NCBI GenBank assembly: GCA_025355585.1
Contig: JANXZJ010000098.1
Span: forward strand, 1 to 41,785
Reading direction: 5' to 3'
Source: Mariniphaga sp.
GTDB lineage: Bacteria > Bacteroidota > Bacteroidia > Bacteroidales > Prolixibacteraceae
DNA: 41,785 bases
Shown: positions 28,500 through 37,083 of the stretch, piece by piece
Layout: the number at the start of each line of letters is the position of its first letter
Position numbering within the stretch: position 1 is the stretch's first letter
Notes under the pieces: generated by a model
Seen by the model: the letters and a program-made list of their open reading frames with translations, nothing else
Told to the model about the DNA's origin: nothing
The model's database searches: none
Translations under genes and position numbers: made by a program

Positions 28500-29278
28500 A
28501 TTTTGATTTTATCTTTAAATTCCGTCTGCTAAAATACAATTAATTTAAATTAAACCTGAATGTTTTCTGACAAATGACAGAATGAACCTGATATCAACAA
28601 TCCAGGGTGAATTATGGATACCATACATCATATAGTATTAATTTAAAGTCAATTACGATATTGACAATAGTTGATAAAATTTGTTGATATTACGTTCATA
28701 AAATTTCACCAAAACCTTGGTCCGACTTTTTTGTGCATTAAATCCTGATTTGAATTTTACGAAGTTTTCTTCAATTTAATATTTGCATTTTGTTGTCGGT
28801 CAGTGACGGGTTTTAACAAAAACGACAACTTGGGTTTTAATTTTATGCAAGCTACAATTGTAAAAGTCAATCCCCAAATACACCCCAAAATTTTTATCAG
28901 AAACTTGTATATTTTCGAAAAATTCTGGCAAAAATGTGAAATCACAAAAAACACTAAACTTCCAAAAAATTTATTAACCGCAATATTAACAACCGACACA
29001 AAATAAAATCATCGAATAGCACCTATATCATATTATATTTCAAATATTTAACCAATATAAATAACTAAATTACCTTTTTTTTAATCTATCATAATTTGAT
29101 TGAAAAATGTTTTTTTTTCCAATCCATTTTGAGTTTGATAAAAAAGCAAAAAAACTAATTAAATTTGATATACATTTGCAAAGTTTTACGGTTTGTGTCT
29201 TCAGTATAAAATATTGATATACTGAGAAATACAACCATTTTTTTCTTAACTTAAGATAGCGAAAAGATTCTATTGTCC
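28500..29278. promoter_or_regulatory. long AT-rich divergent intergenic region (ilvE / kamA-like)
   Basis: 779 bases. TACATTTG at 29171-29178 is a good -7 box for the kamA-like operon, leaving a leader of roughly 95 bases. GTTGTCG (28792-28798) and CGACAAC (28823-28829) form an inverted repeat, and GGGTTTTAA occurs twice 24 bases apart (28808-28816, 28832-28840). Open frames of 67 (plus) and 80 (minus) codons overlap here but have the composition of random AT-rich DNA, so I do not call genes. Confidence 0.45.
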
Positions 29279-30535
29279 ATGAAATCAGAAATGACAATGA
29301 CAACACCTCTAGTTTCGGAAGAAACTTCGGTACCAGATTCCCCGGTTCCCATCGTTTCCGGGAGTATTTTTTCAATTTTCAACAGGAGTCTTCGCCCTTC
29401 GGCGAACTTCCCTTGCGATGATTCAGTTTATCATTTTATCAGGAAGAACTTCCCCAAAACGTCGGTTAGTGAATGGAACAGCTGGACCTGGCAGATAAAA
29501 AATAGTATTCATACCGCAGAAAGATTAAAGGAAATATTTGGAGAGTCATATGAAAATGTGATTAGTTCACTTCCCGATAACCATTTACCTTTTCGCATAA
29601 CCCCCTATTTTGCGTCTCTTTTAAGCCGTTTTGCACCGAATCACCCACTTTTCAGAACGATGATTCCGGCAAAAGAAGAGTTAACAATTGGAATTGGGGA
29701 GAAGAATGATCCACTAAATGAGGCCAATGACACACCTGTCCCACACATCGTTCATCGGTATCCTGACCGTGTATTATTTACTGTAACAGGCGTTTGTGCT
29801 GCATATTGCCGTTATTGTACCCGGAGCCACATGGTTGCGAAGAAAAATAAGACACACGTTTCGACAAAAAGTTGGGATACAGCAATTGAATACATTTCTG
29901 CCAATAAGCAGATCAGGGATGTCCTTATATCTGGCGGAGATCCATTGACCTTATCGGACAACCGGCTTGAGTACCTTTTGTCGCATCTAAGAGCCATACC
30001 ACACGTCGAAATAATCAGAATCGGAACAAAAATTCCGGTTGTATTACCAATGAGGGTTACAAAAAATCTGATCAAAATAATCAGAAAATACCATCCTGTG
30101 ATGATGAGTCTTCATTTCTCACATCCGGATGAACTTAGTATCGAGACCAAAGAGGCTTGTAATCGGTTGGCAGACGGGGGAATACCACTTGGAAGTCAGT
30201 GTGTGCTTTTAAAAGGGGTTAATGATAAGGTCGAAACCTTTAAAAAACTAAATCAAGGACTACTACAAGTCCGTGTACGTCCTTATTATATTTATCAATG
30301 CGATCCAATTCCTGGATCTGCCCATTTTCGTACTAAAGTAAAAAAAGGGCTTGAAATTTTACAGGGGCTTCGGGGATTCACTTCCGGATATGCCGTTCCG
30401 TATTTTGTAATCGATGCTCCTGGTGGCGGCGGAAAAATTCCACTTTTGCCAGAATCTATTAAAAGCATTGATAAAGACGGAATTACGCTTATCAACTACT
30501 TAGGAAAAGAATACATATATCCCGAAGAGAATTAA
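29279..30535 (+). CDS. KamA-family radical SAM aminomutase (lysine 2,3-aminomutase-like)
   Basis: 418 residues from ATG (an in-frame TTG lies 6 bases upstream). Positions here count from that TTG. The radical SAM cluster motif CAAYCRYC is at 175-182. ISGGDPLTL (219-227) is the SAM/PLP region and APGGGGK ends at the PLP lysine, Lys388. Asp344 (YQCDPIPG) and Asp381 (VIDAPGG) match the two aspartates that hold the side-chain amine of lysine in clostridial lysine 2,3-aminomutase, so lysine is the likely substrate and beta-lysine the product. The first 50 residues are an unusual Ser/Pro/Thr-rich extension. It is followed after 15 bases by two ATP-grasp genes and a GNAT gene. Confidence 0.85.
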   Translation: MKSEMTMTTPLVSEETSVPDSPVPIVSGSIFSIFNRSLRPSANFPCDDSVYHFIRKNFPKTSVSEWNSWTWQIKNSIHTAERLKEIFGESYENVISSLPDNHLPFRITPYFASLLSRFAPNHPLFRTMIPAKEELTIGIGEKNDPLNEANDTPVPHIVHRYPDRVLFTVTGVCAAYCRYCTRSHMVAKKNKTHVSTKSWDTAIEYISANKQIRDVLISGGDPLTLSDNRLEYLLSHLRAIPHVEIIRIGTKIPVVLPMRVTKNLIKIIRKYHPVMMSLHFSHPDELSIETKEACNRLADGGIPLGSQCVLLKGVNDKVETFKKLNQGLLQVRVRPYYIYQCDPIPGSAHFRTKVKKGLEILQGLRGFTSGYAVPYFVIDAPGGGGKIPLLPESIKSIDKDGITLINYLGKEYIYPEEN

Positions 30536-30550
30536 TTCTAAATTGGTATA

Positions 30551-31543
30551 ATGATTAAAGTTGGATTAACTTTCGACCTGAAGGCGGATTATTTGCGCCT
30601 AGGATATACAAATGAGCAAGTTGCAGAATTCGACTCACCTGAGACTATTGATGCCCTGGAAAATGCAATAACTTCGTTGGGGTTTGAAGTTACCCGTATC
30701 GGGAATATTTTCAGTCTGGTTAATTTTTTAAACGCAGGAAAACGCTGTGACCTGGTTTTCAACATTTGCGAAGGAATGTTTGGAATTGCACGCGAAGCAC
30801 AGGTACCATGCCTTCTGGATGCCTATCAAATTCCATATGTCTTCAGCGAACCTGATATTCTGAATCTTACACTCGATAAAGGCTTGACTAAGCTAATGGT
30901 ACAGCAAGCCGGGATTCTAACTGCCAATTTCAAGATAATCAGCAAATTGACTGAATTACAAAATATTGGAATACCTTTTCCTCTTTTTGTTAAACCCGTA
31001 GCTGAGGGAACAAGCAAAGGAATTGATGGTTTTTCGTTGGTCAACAATCAGCAGCAACTCACAGAATCGGTTGATTATTTGTTGAAGACGTTTCATCAAC
31101 CGGTATTAGTTGAGTCATTTCTGCCAGGCAGAGAGTTTACTGTTGGAATTACAGGGAGTGGTGACGATGCGAAAGCCATTGGGACACTGGAGATTGTGCT
31201 AAATGAACAGGCTCCTCACCCCATTTACTCCTATTCTGTCAAGAAAGATTGGGAAAAATACGCCAGTTATAGAATTGCCAATGATCCGGTTGCACTAAAA
31301 TGTGCAGAAATGGCAGTTGACGTGTGGAAAATGATCAAAGGTAAAGATGCTGGTCGCGTCGATTTTAGGTTAGACATACATGGAGAACCAAATTTCATTG
31401 AGGTAAACCCTTTGGCTGGTCTAAATCCGACTTACTCCGATCTTCCGATTCTTGCTCGTTTAATCGGCATCACTTACATCCAACTGATTTCGGAGATCAT
31501 AAATTCCGCACTGAAACGTTCCGGTTTAAAAGACAAAAGATGA
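30551..31543 (+). CDS. ATP-grasp ligase, D-Ala-D-Ala ligase-like (first of pair)
   Basis: 330 residues. The N-terminal domain resembles Ddl (LVFNICEGMFGIAREAQVPCLLDAYQIPYV, about 68-97). The ATP-grasp core has FVKPVAEGTSKGI (146-158), LVESFLPGREFTVGI (186-200) and the metal-binding end RVDFRLD with FIEVNPLAGLNP (282-293). Such enzymes form amide or peptide bonds through acyl phosphates. The substrate pocket residue pattern LAGLNPTYSD differs from true Ddl (usually LPGMT), and real cell-wall ligase genes sit in the mur cluster, so this is probably a dedicated biosynthetic ligase. Its stop overlaps the next start by ATGA. Confidence 0.85.
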   Translation: MIKVGLTFDLKADYLRLGYTNEQVAEFDSPETIDALENAITSLGFEVTRIGNIFSLVNFLNAGKRCDLVFNICEGMFGIAREAQVPCLLDAYQIPYVFSEPDILNLTLDKGLTKLMVQQAGILTANFKIISKLTELQNIGIPFPLFVKPVAEGTSKGIDGFSLVNNQQQLTESVDYLLKTFHQPVLVESFLPGREFTVGITGSGDDAKAIGTLEIVLNEQAPHPIYSYSVKKDWEKYASYRIANDPVALKCAEMAVDVWKMIKGKDAGRVDFRLDIHGEPNFIEVNPLAGLNPTYSDLPILARLIGITYIQLISEIINSALKRSGLKDKR

Positions 31544-32499
31544 AACATGCAATAATCCTACATAATCCGGTTACAAATTCTTCAAAAGAAGATGAATTGG
31601 ATGTTTTAAATCAGGCAATATTTATCGAAACGGCTCTTGAACAATTAAGATATAGTTCGGAAAGGACAATTTTTGATCTGAATACCAATAACTTAATAAC
31701 ACTTATTAAAAAAAGTGAAGCATCTGTCGTTTTTAATCTGGTCGAAACAATCAACGAATCGGGTCGTTTAAGTTTTGCAGCTCCTGCAATGCTCGAACTA
31801 TTCGAAGTTCCTTTCACAGGATCGGACGCAGCCGCCATTTTTATGACGACAGACAAAATTATTTGCAAAACGATTCTTAGCTTTAACAAGGTTGATACTC
31901 CATTCTGGGCAAAGCATTTAGCAGATATTGATCCTGAAAAATATTACATTACCAAACCCATTTCTGAAGATGGATCAGTAGGAATTGATGATGCGCTGAT
32001 CGTTCGTGGCAGCGATATTAAAAAGATCCCAAAAGGATATTTCGCGGAAGAATATATACACGGTCGGGAGTTCAACATTTCGATTATTGGCGGAAAAAAT
32101 GAATTTCGGGTATTACCACCTGCAGAAATGTGCTTTTCAAGCGAGTATTATGAAACAAAACCACGCATTTTGGGGTATAAGGCTAAGTGGGATGAAACTT
32201 CAATGGAATATCAAAATACGACAAGAAGTTTTCAGTTTAAGGATGCTGATGCAGAATTAATTGTTGAACTTAAGAAAATTGCAGGAAAGTGTTGGAGTAT
32301 TTTTGGTCTAAGTGGTTATGCACGTGTTGATTTAAGAGTTGGAGCAGACAACCGACCAAAAGTAATTGAAATAAATGCAAATCCTTGTATCGCGCCCGAT
32401 AGTGGATTTGTTGCCGCATGTAACGAGGTTGGATTGACGAATACTGAAATTATTAAAAGAATCATTGATGATACAAACCGAAATGAAGCAGGAATTTAA
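31540..32499 (+). CDS. ATP-grasp ligase, D-Ala-D-Ala ligase-like (second of pair)
   Basis: 319 residues, clearly diverged from the first ligase. Ddl-like N-terminal features are VVFNLVETINESGRLSFAAP (63-82) and ELFEVPFTGSD. The core shows YITKPISEDGSVGI (136-149), FAEEYIHGREFNISIIGG (168-185) and VIEINANPCIAPDSGF (275-290). The start overlaps the upstream stop by four bases, so the two ligases are translationally coupled. A second, non-identical ligase suggests two successive couplings or a two-component substrate; this is inference. Confidence 0.84.
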   Translation: MKHAIILHNPVTNSSKEDELDVLNQAIFIETALEQLRYSSERTIFDLNTNNLITLIKKSEASVVFNLVETINESGRLSFAAPAMLELFEVPFTGSDAAAIFMTTDKIICKTILSFNKVDTPFWAKHLADIDPEKYYITKPISEDGSVGIDDALIVRGSDIKKIPKGYFAEEYIHGREFNISIIGGKNEFRVLPPAEMCFSSEYYETKPRILGYKAKWDETSMEYQNTTRSFQFKDADAELIVELKKIAGKCWSIFGLSGYARVDLRVGADNRPKVIEINANPCIAPDSGFVAACNEVGLTNTEIIKRIIDDTNRNEAGI

Positions 32500-32977
32500 A
32501 ACGAAAGGATTTAGAAAGACTGTGGTACCGAGTGATATCATGAGTGTTACGCAGATATTAAAATCGACAGGTTTCTTCAAACCGTATGAAATTGATGTCG
32601 CTATCGAGCTTGTTGAAGATCGGCTAAAAAATGGCGTTGGTTGTGGGTACCAATTTTATTTTCTTGAAATCGAAGGAAGGACTGTTGCTTATGGTTGTTA
32701 TGGTGAAATCCCCTGTACAATTAAGAATTACGACCTTTACTGGCTGGCTGTTGATGATAATTTCAGAAACAAGGGACTTGGTGGTTTGTTGTTGGAGAAA
32801 ATTGAAGCTGACATTAAATCGCATGCAGGGAGAGGAATTTACATCGAAACATCAAATAAAGAGCTGTATACTCCAACAATCGCTTTTTACGAAAAATCTA
32901 ATTATCAGCAAATTGCCTTATTCAAGGATTTCTATGATATTGATGACAACAAAGCCGTCTATTATAAAAAACTCTGA
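32468..32977 (+). CDS. GNAT family N-acetyltransferase
   Basis: 169 residues from the ATG at 32468; another ATG at 32483 is equally possible. It overlaps the preceding ligase by 17-32 bases. The acetyl-CoA loop is DDNFRNKGLGGLLL (RxxGxG type) and the beta-strand before it reads YDLYWLAVDD; YTPTIAFYEKSNY is the usual GNAT C-terminal motif. As the last gene of the kamA-like operon it may acetylate an amine of the product, comparable to the AblB step after AblA in acetyl-beta-lysine synthesis, though I do not claim orthology. Confidence 0.85.
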   Translation: MIQTEMKQEFKTKGFRKTVVPSDIMSVTQILKSTGFFKPYEIDVAIELVEDRLKNGVGCGYQFYFLEIEGRTVAYGCYGEIPCTIKNYDLYWLAVDDNFRNKGLGGLLLEKIEADIKSHAGRGIYIETSNKELYTPTIAFYEKSNYQQIALFKDFYDIDDNKAVYYKKL

Positions 32978-32988
32978 TTCTAAAGGCT

Positions 32989-33567
32989 TTAAACCTCTTC
33001 GTAAGTAATATCCTGAACCGGAATCCCTTTGTAAGTTTGAGGCTGACGACTCACTTTCCATGCCATAAAAAGCTCCGACAACCCATTCAGAATCAATATT
33101 ACCCCAAGAAAAGCAAGAATTGCTTCAGCACTTTTAAAAGGGTCGGTTAACAAAAATAGGCCGCTTCCCAACGTCATTAGGGCAATCAGGAAATAAATCC
33201 ATCCCCAAGCTGAGCGGGAAAGTGATCCTAAAGATCCTAATAATTGGAAAAATCCCAAAATCAATAAGATTACTCCCAGAAAGACAACAAATACTTTGAC
33301 CATTACCGAAGGCGAAGCGATAAACACAATCCCAAACAAAACAGTCATTATTCCTTGTGCGGACCAAAGCCCATTCATAGATCCGGCTCTTTTTCTGTTC
33401 GATAAAATCAAAGTAACCAATCCGCTTAACACGAGCATAGTACCAATGATTATTATCACTGTTTGCATCGTTAATCCTGGAACGAAAAGTAATATACTAC
33501 CTAAAGCAATGGTCAGAATACCACGAAATAAGGAGTTTCTTGAATTCGGCACAAAAAATTTCATCAT
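32989..33567 (-). CDS. HdeD/DUF308 family membrane protein
   Basis: 192 residues from an ATG-ATG pair giving MMKFFVPNSRNSLFRG; the frame extends upstream to 33720 but that part overlaps the promoter of the divergent transporter. Six membrane helices in three similar hairpins are visible (TIALGSILLFVPGLTM, VIIIIGTMLVLSGLVTLIL, VLFGIVFIASPSVMVKVFVV, LLILGFFQLL, YFLIALMTLGSGLFLL, LAFLGVILILNGLSELFMAW). HdeD proteins are linked to acid resistance in enterobacteria; the role here is unknown. It is convergent with the GNAT gene, 11 bases apart. Confidence 0.85.
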   Translation of the reverse strand: MMKFFVPNSRNSLFRGILTIALGSILLFVPGLTMQTVIIIIGTMLVLSGLVTLILSNRKRAGSMNGLWSAQGIMTVLFGIVFIASPSVMVKVFVVFLGVILLILGFFQLLGSLGSLSRSAWGWIYFLIALMTLGSGLFLLTDPFKSAEAILAFLGVILILNGLSELFMAWKVSRQPQTYKGIPVQDITYEEV

Positions 33568-33663
33568 GATATCTTGTTGTAAATGAATAAACAGTAACCT
33601 TTTAAAAATCCGCACTATCGGTAACGAAGTTAATGCAAAAATCCAATAATAAAAAAACATTTT

Positions 33664-34731
33664 GTGCGTCGCACGAAAAGCGTTAATTTGTGGCCAAATA
33701 TAAACGAAGCCTTGGAACACTCCTTAATAGTCAGACTTAATGCCCAAACGGTATTTACCAGTGATCAGCATTGGCTCTATCCGTTGTTCGAACTTGAGGA
33801 CTTTTTAAAACATAGCGAATTGAGCACAAGCGATCTGTTTTTGAGTGATAAGATTGCCGGAAAGGCTGCGGCCTGCCTGATTGTCTTTCTTGGAATCAAA
33901 CGTTGTCATATTGAGCTTTTAAGTGAACGGGCAATTCCGGTTTTCAAAGCAAATCAAATAGAATTCACCTATGATCATCTTGTCGATCATATTCAATGTC
34001 GGACAGAAGATCTGATAACCGATAAAATGAATATTTCTGATGCCTATCTTTTTTTACGCAAACGTGCAGGAAGAGTTCAGGGATTGTCGGTTAAAATGGA
34101 GAATGTCTCAGTCCGTATTGAAGAAAAACTTGTGATCAATCAACTTAATTTTGATCTGGGACGAGGTGAGCAATTAATCATACACGGAGCGAATGGTGCC
34201 GGTAAAACAACACTTCTACGTTCACTGCTCGGATTCATTCCAATAGTTGACGGAAGCATCAAAATTGGTGATTACTTTGTTGGAAGTGATTTATGGAAAG
34301 TAAACCGTAGTATTATCGGGTATGTCCATCAGGAGAATATCAAAAATAATTTTCCGATTTCTTCGGGCGAAGTAGTGCAGATTGGTTTAGGAAAGTCGCG
34401 GATTTCAAAAAGCGAAACCGATTATCGGATTGAGGTGGCCATGCGCCGAACCGGCTCTTTTCATTTAATAGAGCAGCCATATCACTCCCTTTCAGGAGGT
34501 GAAAAGCAGCGGGTTTCGCTGGCCAGATGTCTATGTCAAAATGCAAGGGTCTTTCTCCTGGATGAGCCAACTTCATTTCTCGATCAACAGGGAAAAGACG
34601 GTTTGCTTTTATTGCTTCATGAGTTAAGTCAGAATGAAGCGCCGACAATGGTGCTGGTTTCGCATGATCTTCAATGGATTGAACAATTAAACTGGCCTCG
34701 TAAAGAGTTGAAAGGAGGCAGATTGTGTTAG
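33664..34731 (+). CDS. DUF1893 domain fused to a zinc/manganese-type ABC transporter ATPase
   Basis: 355 residues from GTG; there is no in-frame ATG before residue 122, so start is GTG 33664 or TTG 33712. Residues about 20-116 match the DUF1893 pattern (SLIVRLNAQTVFTSDQHWLYPL, SDKIAGKAAACLIVFLGI). From about 145 there is an ABC ATPase: Walker A GANGAGKT (175-182), signature LSGGEKQ (276-282), Walker B VFLLDEP (296-302), then LVSHD. The Q-loop reads GYVHQEN. The following permease and binding protein define a Zn/Mn uptake system. The extra domain carries Cys71, Cys81 and Cys112, which might sense metal or redox state (inference). Confidence 0.85.
   Translation: MRRTKSVNLWPNINEALEHSLIVRLNAQTVFTSDQHWLYPLFELEDFLKHSELSTSDLFLSDKIAGKAAACLIVFLGIKRCHIELLSERAIPVFKANQIEFTYDHLVDHIQCRTEDLITDKMNISDAYLFLRKRAGRVQGLSVKMENVSVRIEEKLVINQLNFDLGRGEQLIIHGANGAGKTTLLRSLLGFIPIVDGSIKIGDYFVGSDLWKVNRSIIGYVHQENIKNNFPISSGEVVQIGLGKSRISKSETDYRIEVAMRRTGSFHLIEQPYHSLSGGEKQRVSLARCLCQNARVFLLDEPTSFLDQQGKDGLLLLLHELSQNEAPTMVLVSHDLQWIEQLNWPRKELKGGRLC
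34711..34718 (+). promoter_or_regulatory. strong Shine-Dalgarno site before the metal ABC permease
   Basis: AAAGGAGG ends 6 bases before the GTG at 34725. Such sites are rare in this phylum, and this one decides the permease start inside the end of the ATPase gene. Confidence 0.7.
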
Positions 34732-35522
34732 AACTGCTCTCCCTCACACCAATTTTTAAAGGGTTGATCGTTCTTGCATTGGCAGGATTAACTTTTCCTA
34801 TCACGGGAGTTTATCTTTTTCGTCTCAACCTCCTCCCCTTGCGTTTTATGCTGATGCACGGCGCAATTCTTGGAGGTGCCATGGCGCTTGCACTTCAAAT
34901 CAACCCTTTCTGGACAACCATCGCGGTAAACCTATTGCTGGTTCTATTCATGGCGAAAACATCACGATCGATGAAAACTGATGCAGGACAGATCAGCACA
35001 TTTTTCATGGTAATATCTATTTCACTGGCCTTTATCTTCATCTACAAATTTAATGTACCGGCAAAAGATACACTCACCCTACTTTGGGGAAATCTTTTCA
35101 CGTTAAGCTGGACTGAAGTAACCGGGATTGGATTATTTGCGGTTCTGTTGGCAGGTTTTCAATACTATTTCCGGCGCCAGTTAAGGGCACTTTTTTTTGA
35201 CCGTGAGATTGCATTTACGTCAGGGATCAACGAAAGTCATCTTTATTATGCAGTCGTTCTTCTCATTGCTATCACAGTTGCGCTCGCAATGAAATTAATA
35301 GGGGCATTGTTGCTTGATGCATTACTCCTATTACCTCCGGTTATCGCTTCGTTTAGGGCCAGAAGCTTACGAGGAATGATTATTGGATCTGCAATTTGGG
35401 GCGGAATTTTTGCAATCGGAGGATTTCTCCTTTCAATCGCTACCGATATTCCGGCAAGTTCATCAATTGCAGCACTCGCATCACTTGCTTTTATTATTAT
35501 CTATCTTATTCGCAAAAAATGA
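34725..35522 (+). CDS. znuB: zinc/manganese-type ABC transporter permease
   Basis: 265 residues from GTG, overlapping the ATPase stop by 7 bases and preceded by AAAGGAGG. About eight membrane helices, with the ABC-3 family features RLNLLPLRFMLMHGAILGGAMALAL, LLWGNLFTLSW and LLLDALLLLPPVIASFRARSLRG. It forms the membrane channel for divalent metal uptake. The symbol is given by family; zinc and manganese cannot be told apart from sequence. Confidence 0.88.
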   Translation: MLELLSLTPIFKGLIVLALAGLTFPITGVYLFRLNLLPLRFMLMHGAILGGAMALALQINPFWTTIAVNLLLVLFMAKTSRSMKTDAGQISTFFMVISISLAFIFIYKFNVPAKDTLTLLWGNLFTLSWTEVTGIGLFAVLLAGFQYYFRRQLRALFFDREIAFTSGINESHLYYAVVLLIAITVALAMKLIGALLLDALLLLPPVIASFRARSLRGMIIGSAIWGGIFAIGGFLLSIATDIPASSSIAALASLAFIIIYLIRKK

Positions 35523-36265
35523 AAATCTATTTATTTATCCTGCTTGCATTTGGCAATTTCTTCATCTGTAATAGTCAACCTGCACCATCCAATAGCGTTA
35601 TTGCAACCACAAGCTGGACCGCGGCTTATGCCCTTGCTGCGGGAGCAACGGATATTTCGGTACTTGCCCCGTACGAAATGGTGCATCCAAGTGAATATGA
35701 GCTTCGACCGGGCGATATTGGCCGATTAACAAAATCAACCCTGATTGTTTATGCCGGTTATGAAGTGATGATTGACCAAATAAAAGCAGGACTAAAAATC
35801 CCGGAAGAAAAAATGTTGAAAATATCAACCAGCTATAATTTCGCTGAGATTGAAACATCGGTTATGCTCATTGCTAAGCGTTTGGGGACTGAACCATTAG
35901 CTAAAAAAAATCTTGAAGAAATAAAACAATTGCTTTTAACCGGAAGAAATGAAGTTCAGAAAAGAGGACTTGACAAGCAATCTGTATTGGTTCATTTCTT
36001 TCAGGAATCATTCGCCAAAGAAATAGGAATCAATCCTTCAATGATTTTTGGTCCGGCACCTCCGGAACCTAAACAGATATTGGAAATGGCCCGCACAAAT
36101 GCTGTTCTAATTCTGGATAACGCTCATAATCCGGTTGGAGGTTCGGCGAAAGAGATCTTAAAAAACAGAGAATATAAACTTTTGCTTAATTTCCCCGGGC
36201 TGCACAAAACACGTACAATTGCGGATGTAATCAGATACAATATTGATCAACTGATTGTCAAATAA
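35519..36265 (+). CDS. zinc/manganese-type ABC transporter substrate-binding protein
   Basis: 248 residues from the ATG that overlaps the permease stop (ATGA). Signal peptide KIYLFILLAFGNFFIC about 2-17; a Cys at 17 is present but the lipobox is poor, so it may be cleaved or lipidated. The SBP_bac_9 pattern is visible: TSWTAAYALAAGAT, VLAPYEMVHPSEYELRPGDI with a likely ligand His, VHFFQESFAKEIG with a second His, and DNAHNPVGG near the C terminus with a third. There is no His-rich acidic loop as in many ZnuA. The protein is shorter than typical ZnuA (about 300). Confidence 0.78.
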   Translation: MKIYLFILLAFGNFFICNSQPAPSNSVIATTSWTAAYALAAGATDISVLAPYEMVHPSEYELRPGDIGRLTKSTLIVYAGYEVMIDQIKAGLKIPEEKMLKISTSYNFAEIETSVMLIAKRLGTEPLAKKNLEEIKQLLLTGRNEVQKRGLDKQSVLVHFFQESFAKEIGINPSMIFGPAPPEPKQILEMARTNAVLILDNAHNPVGGSAKEILKNREYKLLLNFPGLHKTRTIADVIRYNIDQLIVK

Positions 36266-36324
36266 TCTGTACGTGTCACTGAATGAATATTTTAATCATT
36301 TTCAGGTTTTTTAGAAATTCAGTT

Positions 36325-36332
36325 TAAATTTG
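36325..36332 (+). promoter_or_regulatory. -7 box of yebC
   Basis: TAAATTTG matches TAnnTTTG, 31 bases before the yebC start codon and 59 bases after the end of the transporter operon. No good -33 TTTG. Confidence 0.4.
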
Positions 36333-36363
36333 CAATCTGAAACAAAAATTATTTACACGTATT

Positions 36364-37083
36364 ATGGGACGCGCATTCGAATACAGAAAAGCCAGGAAAA
36401 TGAAAAGGTGGGGGTCTATGGCCAGAACATTTACTAAAATTGGAAAAGAAATAGCAATCTCAATAAAATCCGCCGGACCAGATCCTGCCAATAACTCACG
36501 ACTTCGCGTATTGATGCAAAATGCCAAGAATGCCAGTATGCCTAAAGAGAATATTGAACGTGCAATAAAAAAGGCAACATCGAAAGACCAGACTGATTAT
36601 AAAGAAGTTGTATACGAAGGGTACGCACCCTACGGAATTGCGGTCCTTGTTGAAACCGCTACGGATAATCCTACCAGAACAGTGGCCAATGTTCGCAGCT
36701 ATTTTAACAGATCAGGTGGTTCACTTGGAACTTCAGGATGTGTCGATTACCTTTTCGAGCACAAATGTCTGTTCAAAATAAAAAGCAAAGAAGGAGTCGA
36801 CATTGAAGAACTAGAACTTGAAATGATTGATTTTGGCATTCAGGAAATTTTTGCAGAAGATGAAAACATCATCATTTATGGTGATTTTGAAGCCTTTGGT
36901 CCAATACAGAAATATATTGAAGATAATGGTTTTGAAATTGTTACGGCGGATTTCGAAAGAATACCATCCGAGATTAAAGAGTTAAACGAGGAACAAATGG
37001 CTGAAGTTGAAAAACTTCTTGAAAAATTGGAAGATGACGAAGATGTTACAAATGTCTTTCATAATATGAAGGATGAGCAGTAA
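36364..37083 (+). CDS. yebC: YebC/PmpR family protein
   Basis: 239 residues, the normal YebC length. The N terminus MGRAFEYRKARKMKRWGSMA is close to the usual form with Phe/Tyr in place of the common HSK. PDPANNSRLRVLMQNAKNASMPKENIERAIKKA and EGYAPYGIAVLVETATDNPTRTVANVR are diagnostic. YebC proteins act in transcription or in relieving ribosome stalling. Single gene with its own -7 box. Confidence 0.94.
   Translation: MGRAFEYRKARKMKRWGSMARTFTKIGKEIAISIKSAGPDPANNSRLRVLMQNAKNASMPKENIERAIKKATSKDQTDYKEVVYEGYAPYGIAVLVETATDNPTRTVANVRSYFNRSGGSLGTSGCVDYLFEHKCLFKIKSKEGVDIEELELEMIDFGIQEIFAEDENIIIYGDFEAFGPIQKYIEDNGFEIVTADFERIPSEIKELNEEQMAEVEKLLEKLEDDEDVTNVFHNMKDEQ

Noticed and set aside
28757..29006. 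Overlapping 80- and 67-codon frames in the ilvE/kamA-like spacer
   Set aside because: Composition follows the AT-rich spacer, they overlap each other on opposite strands, and neither has a recognisable domain or initiation context.
33568..33720. N-terminal 51-residue extension of the HdeD-like protein
   Set aside because: It would overlap the divergent transporter gene and its promoter; the ATG pair at 33567 starts the recognisable family sequence.
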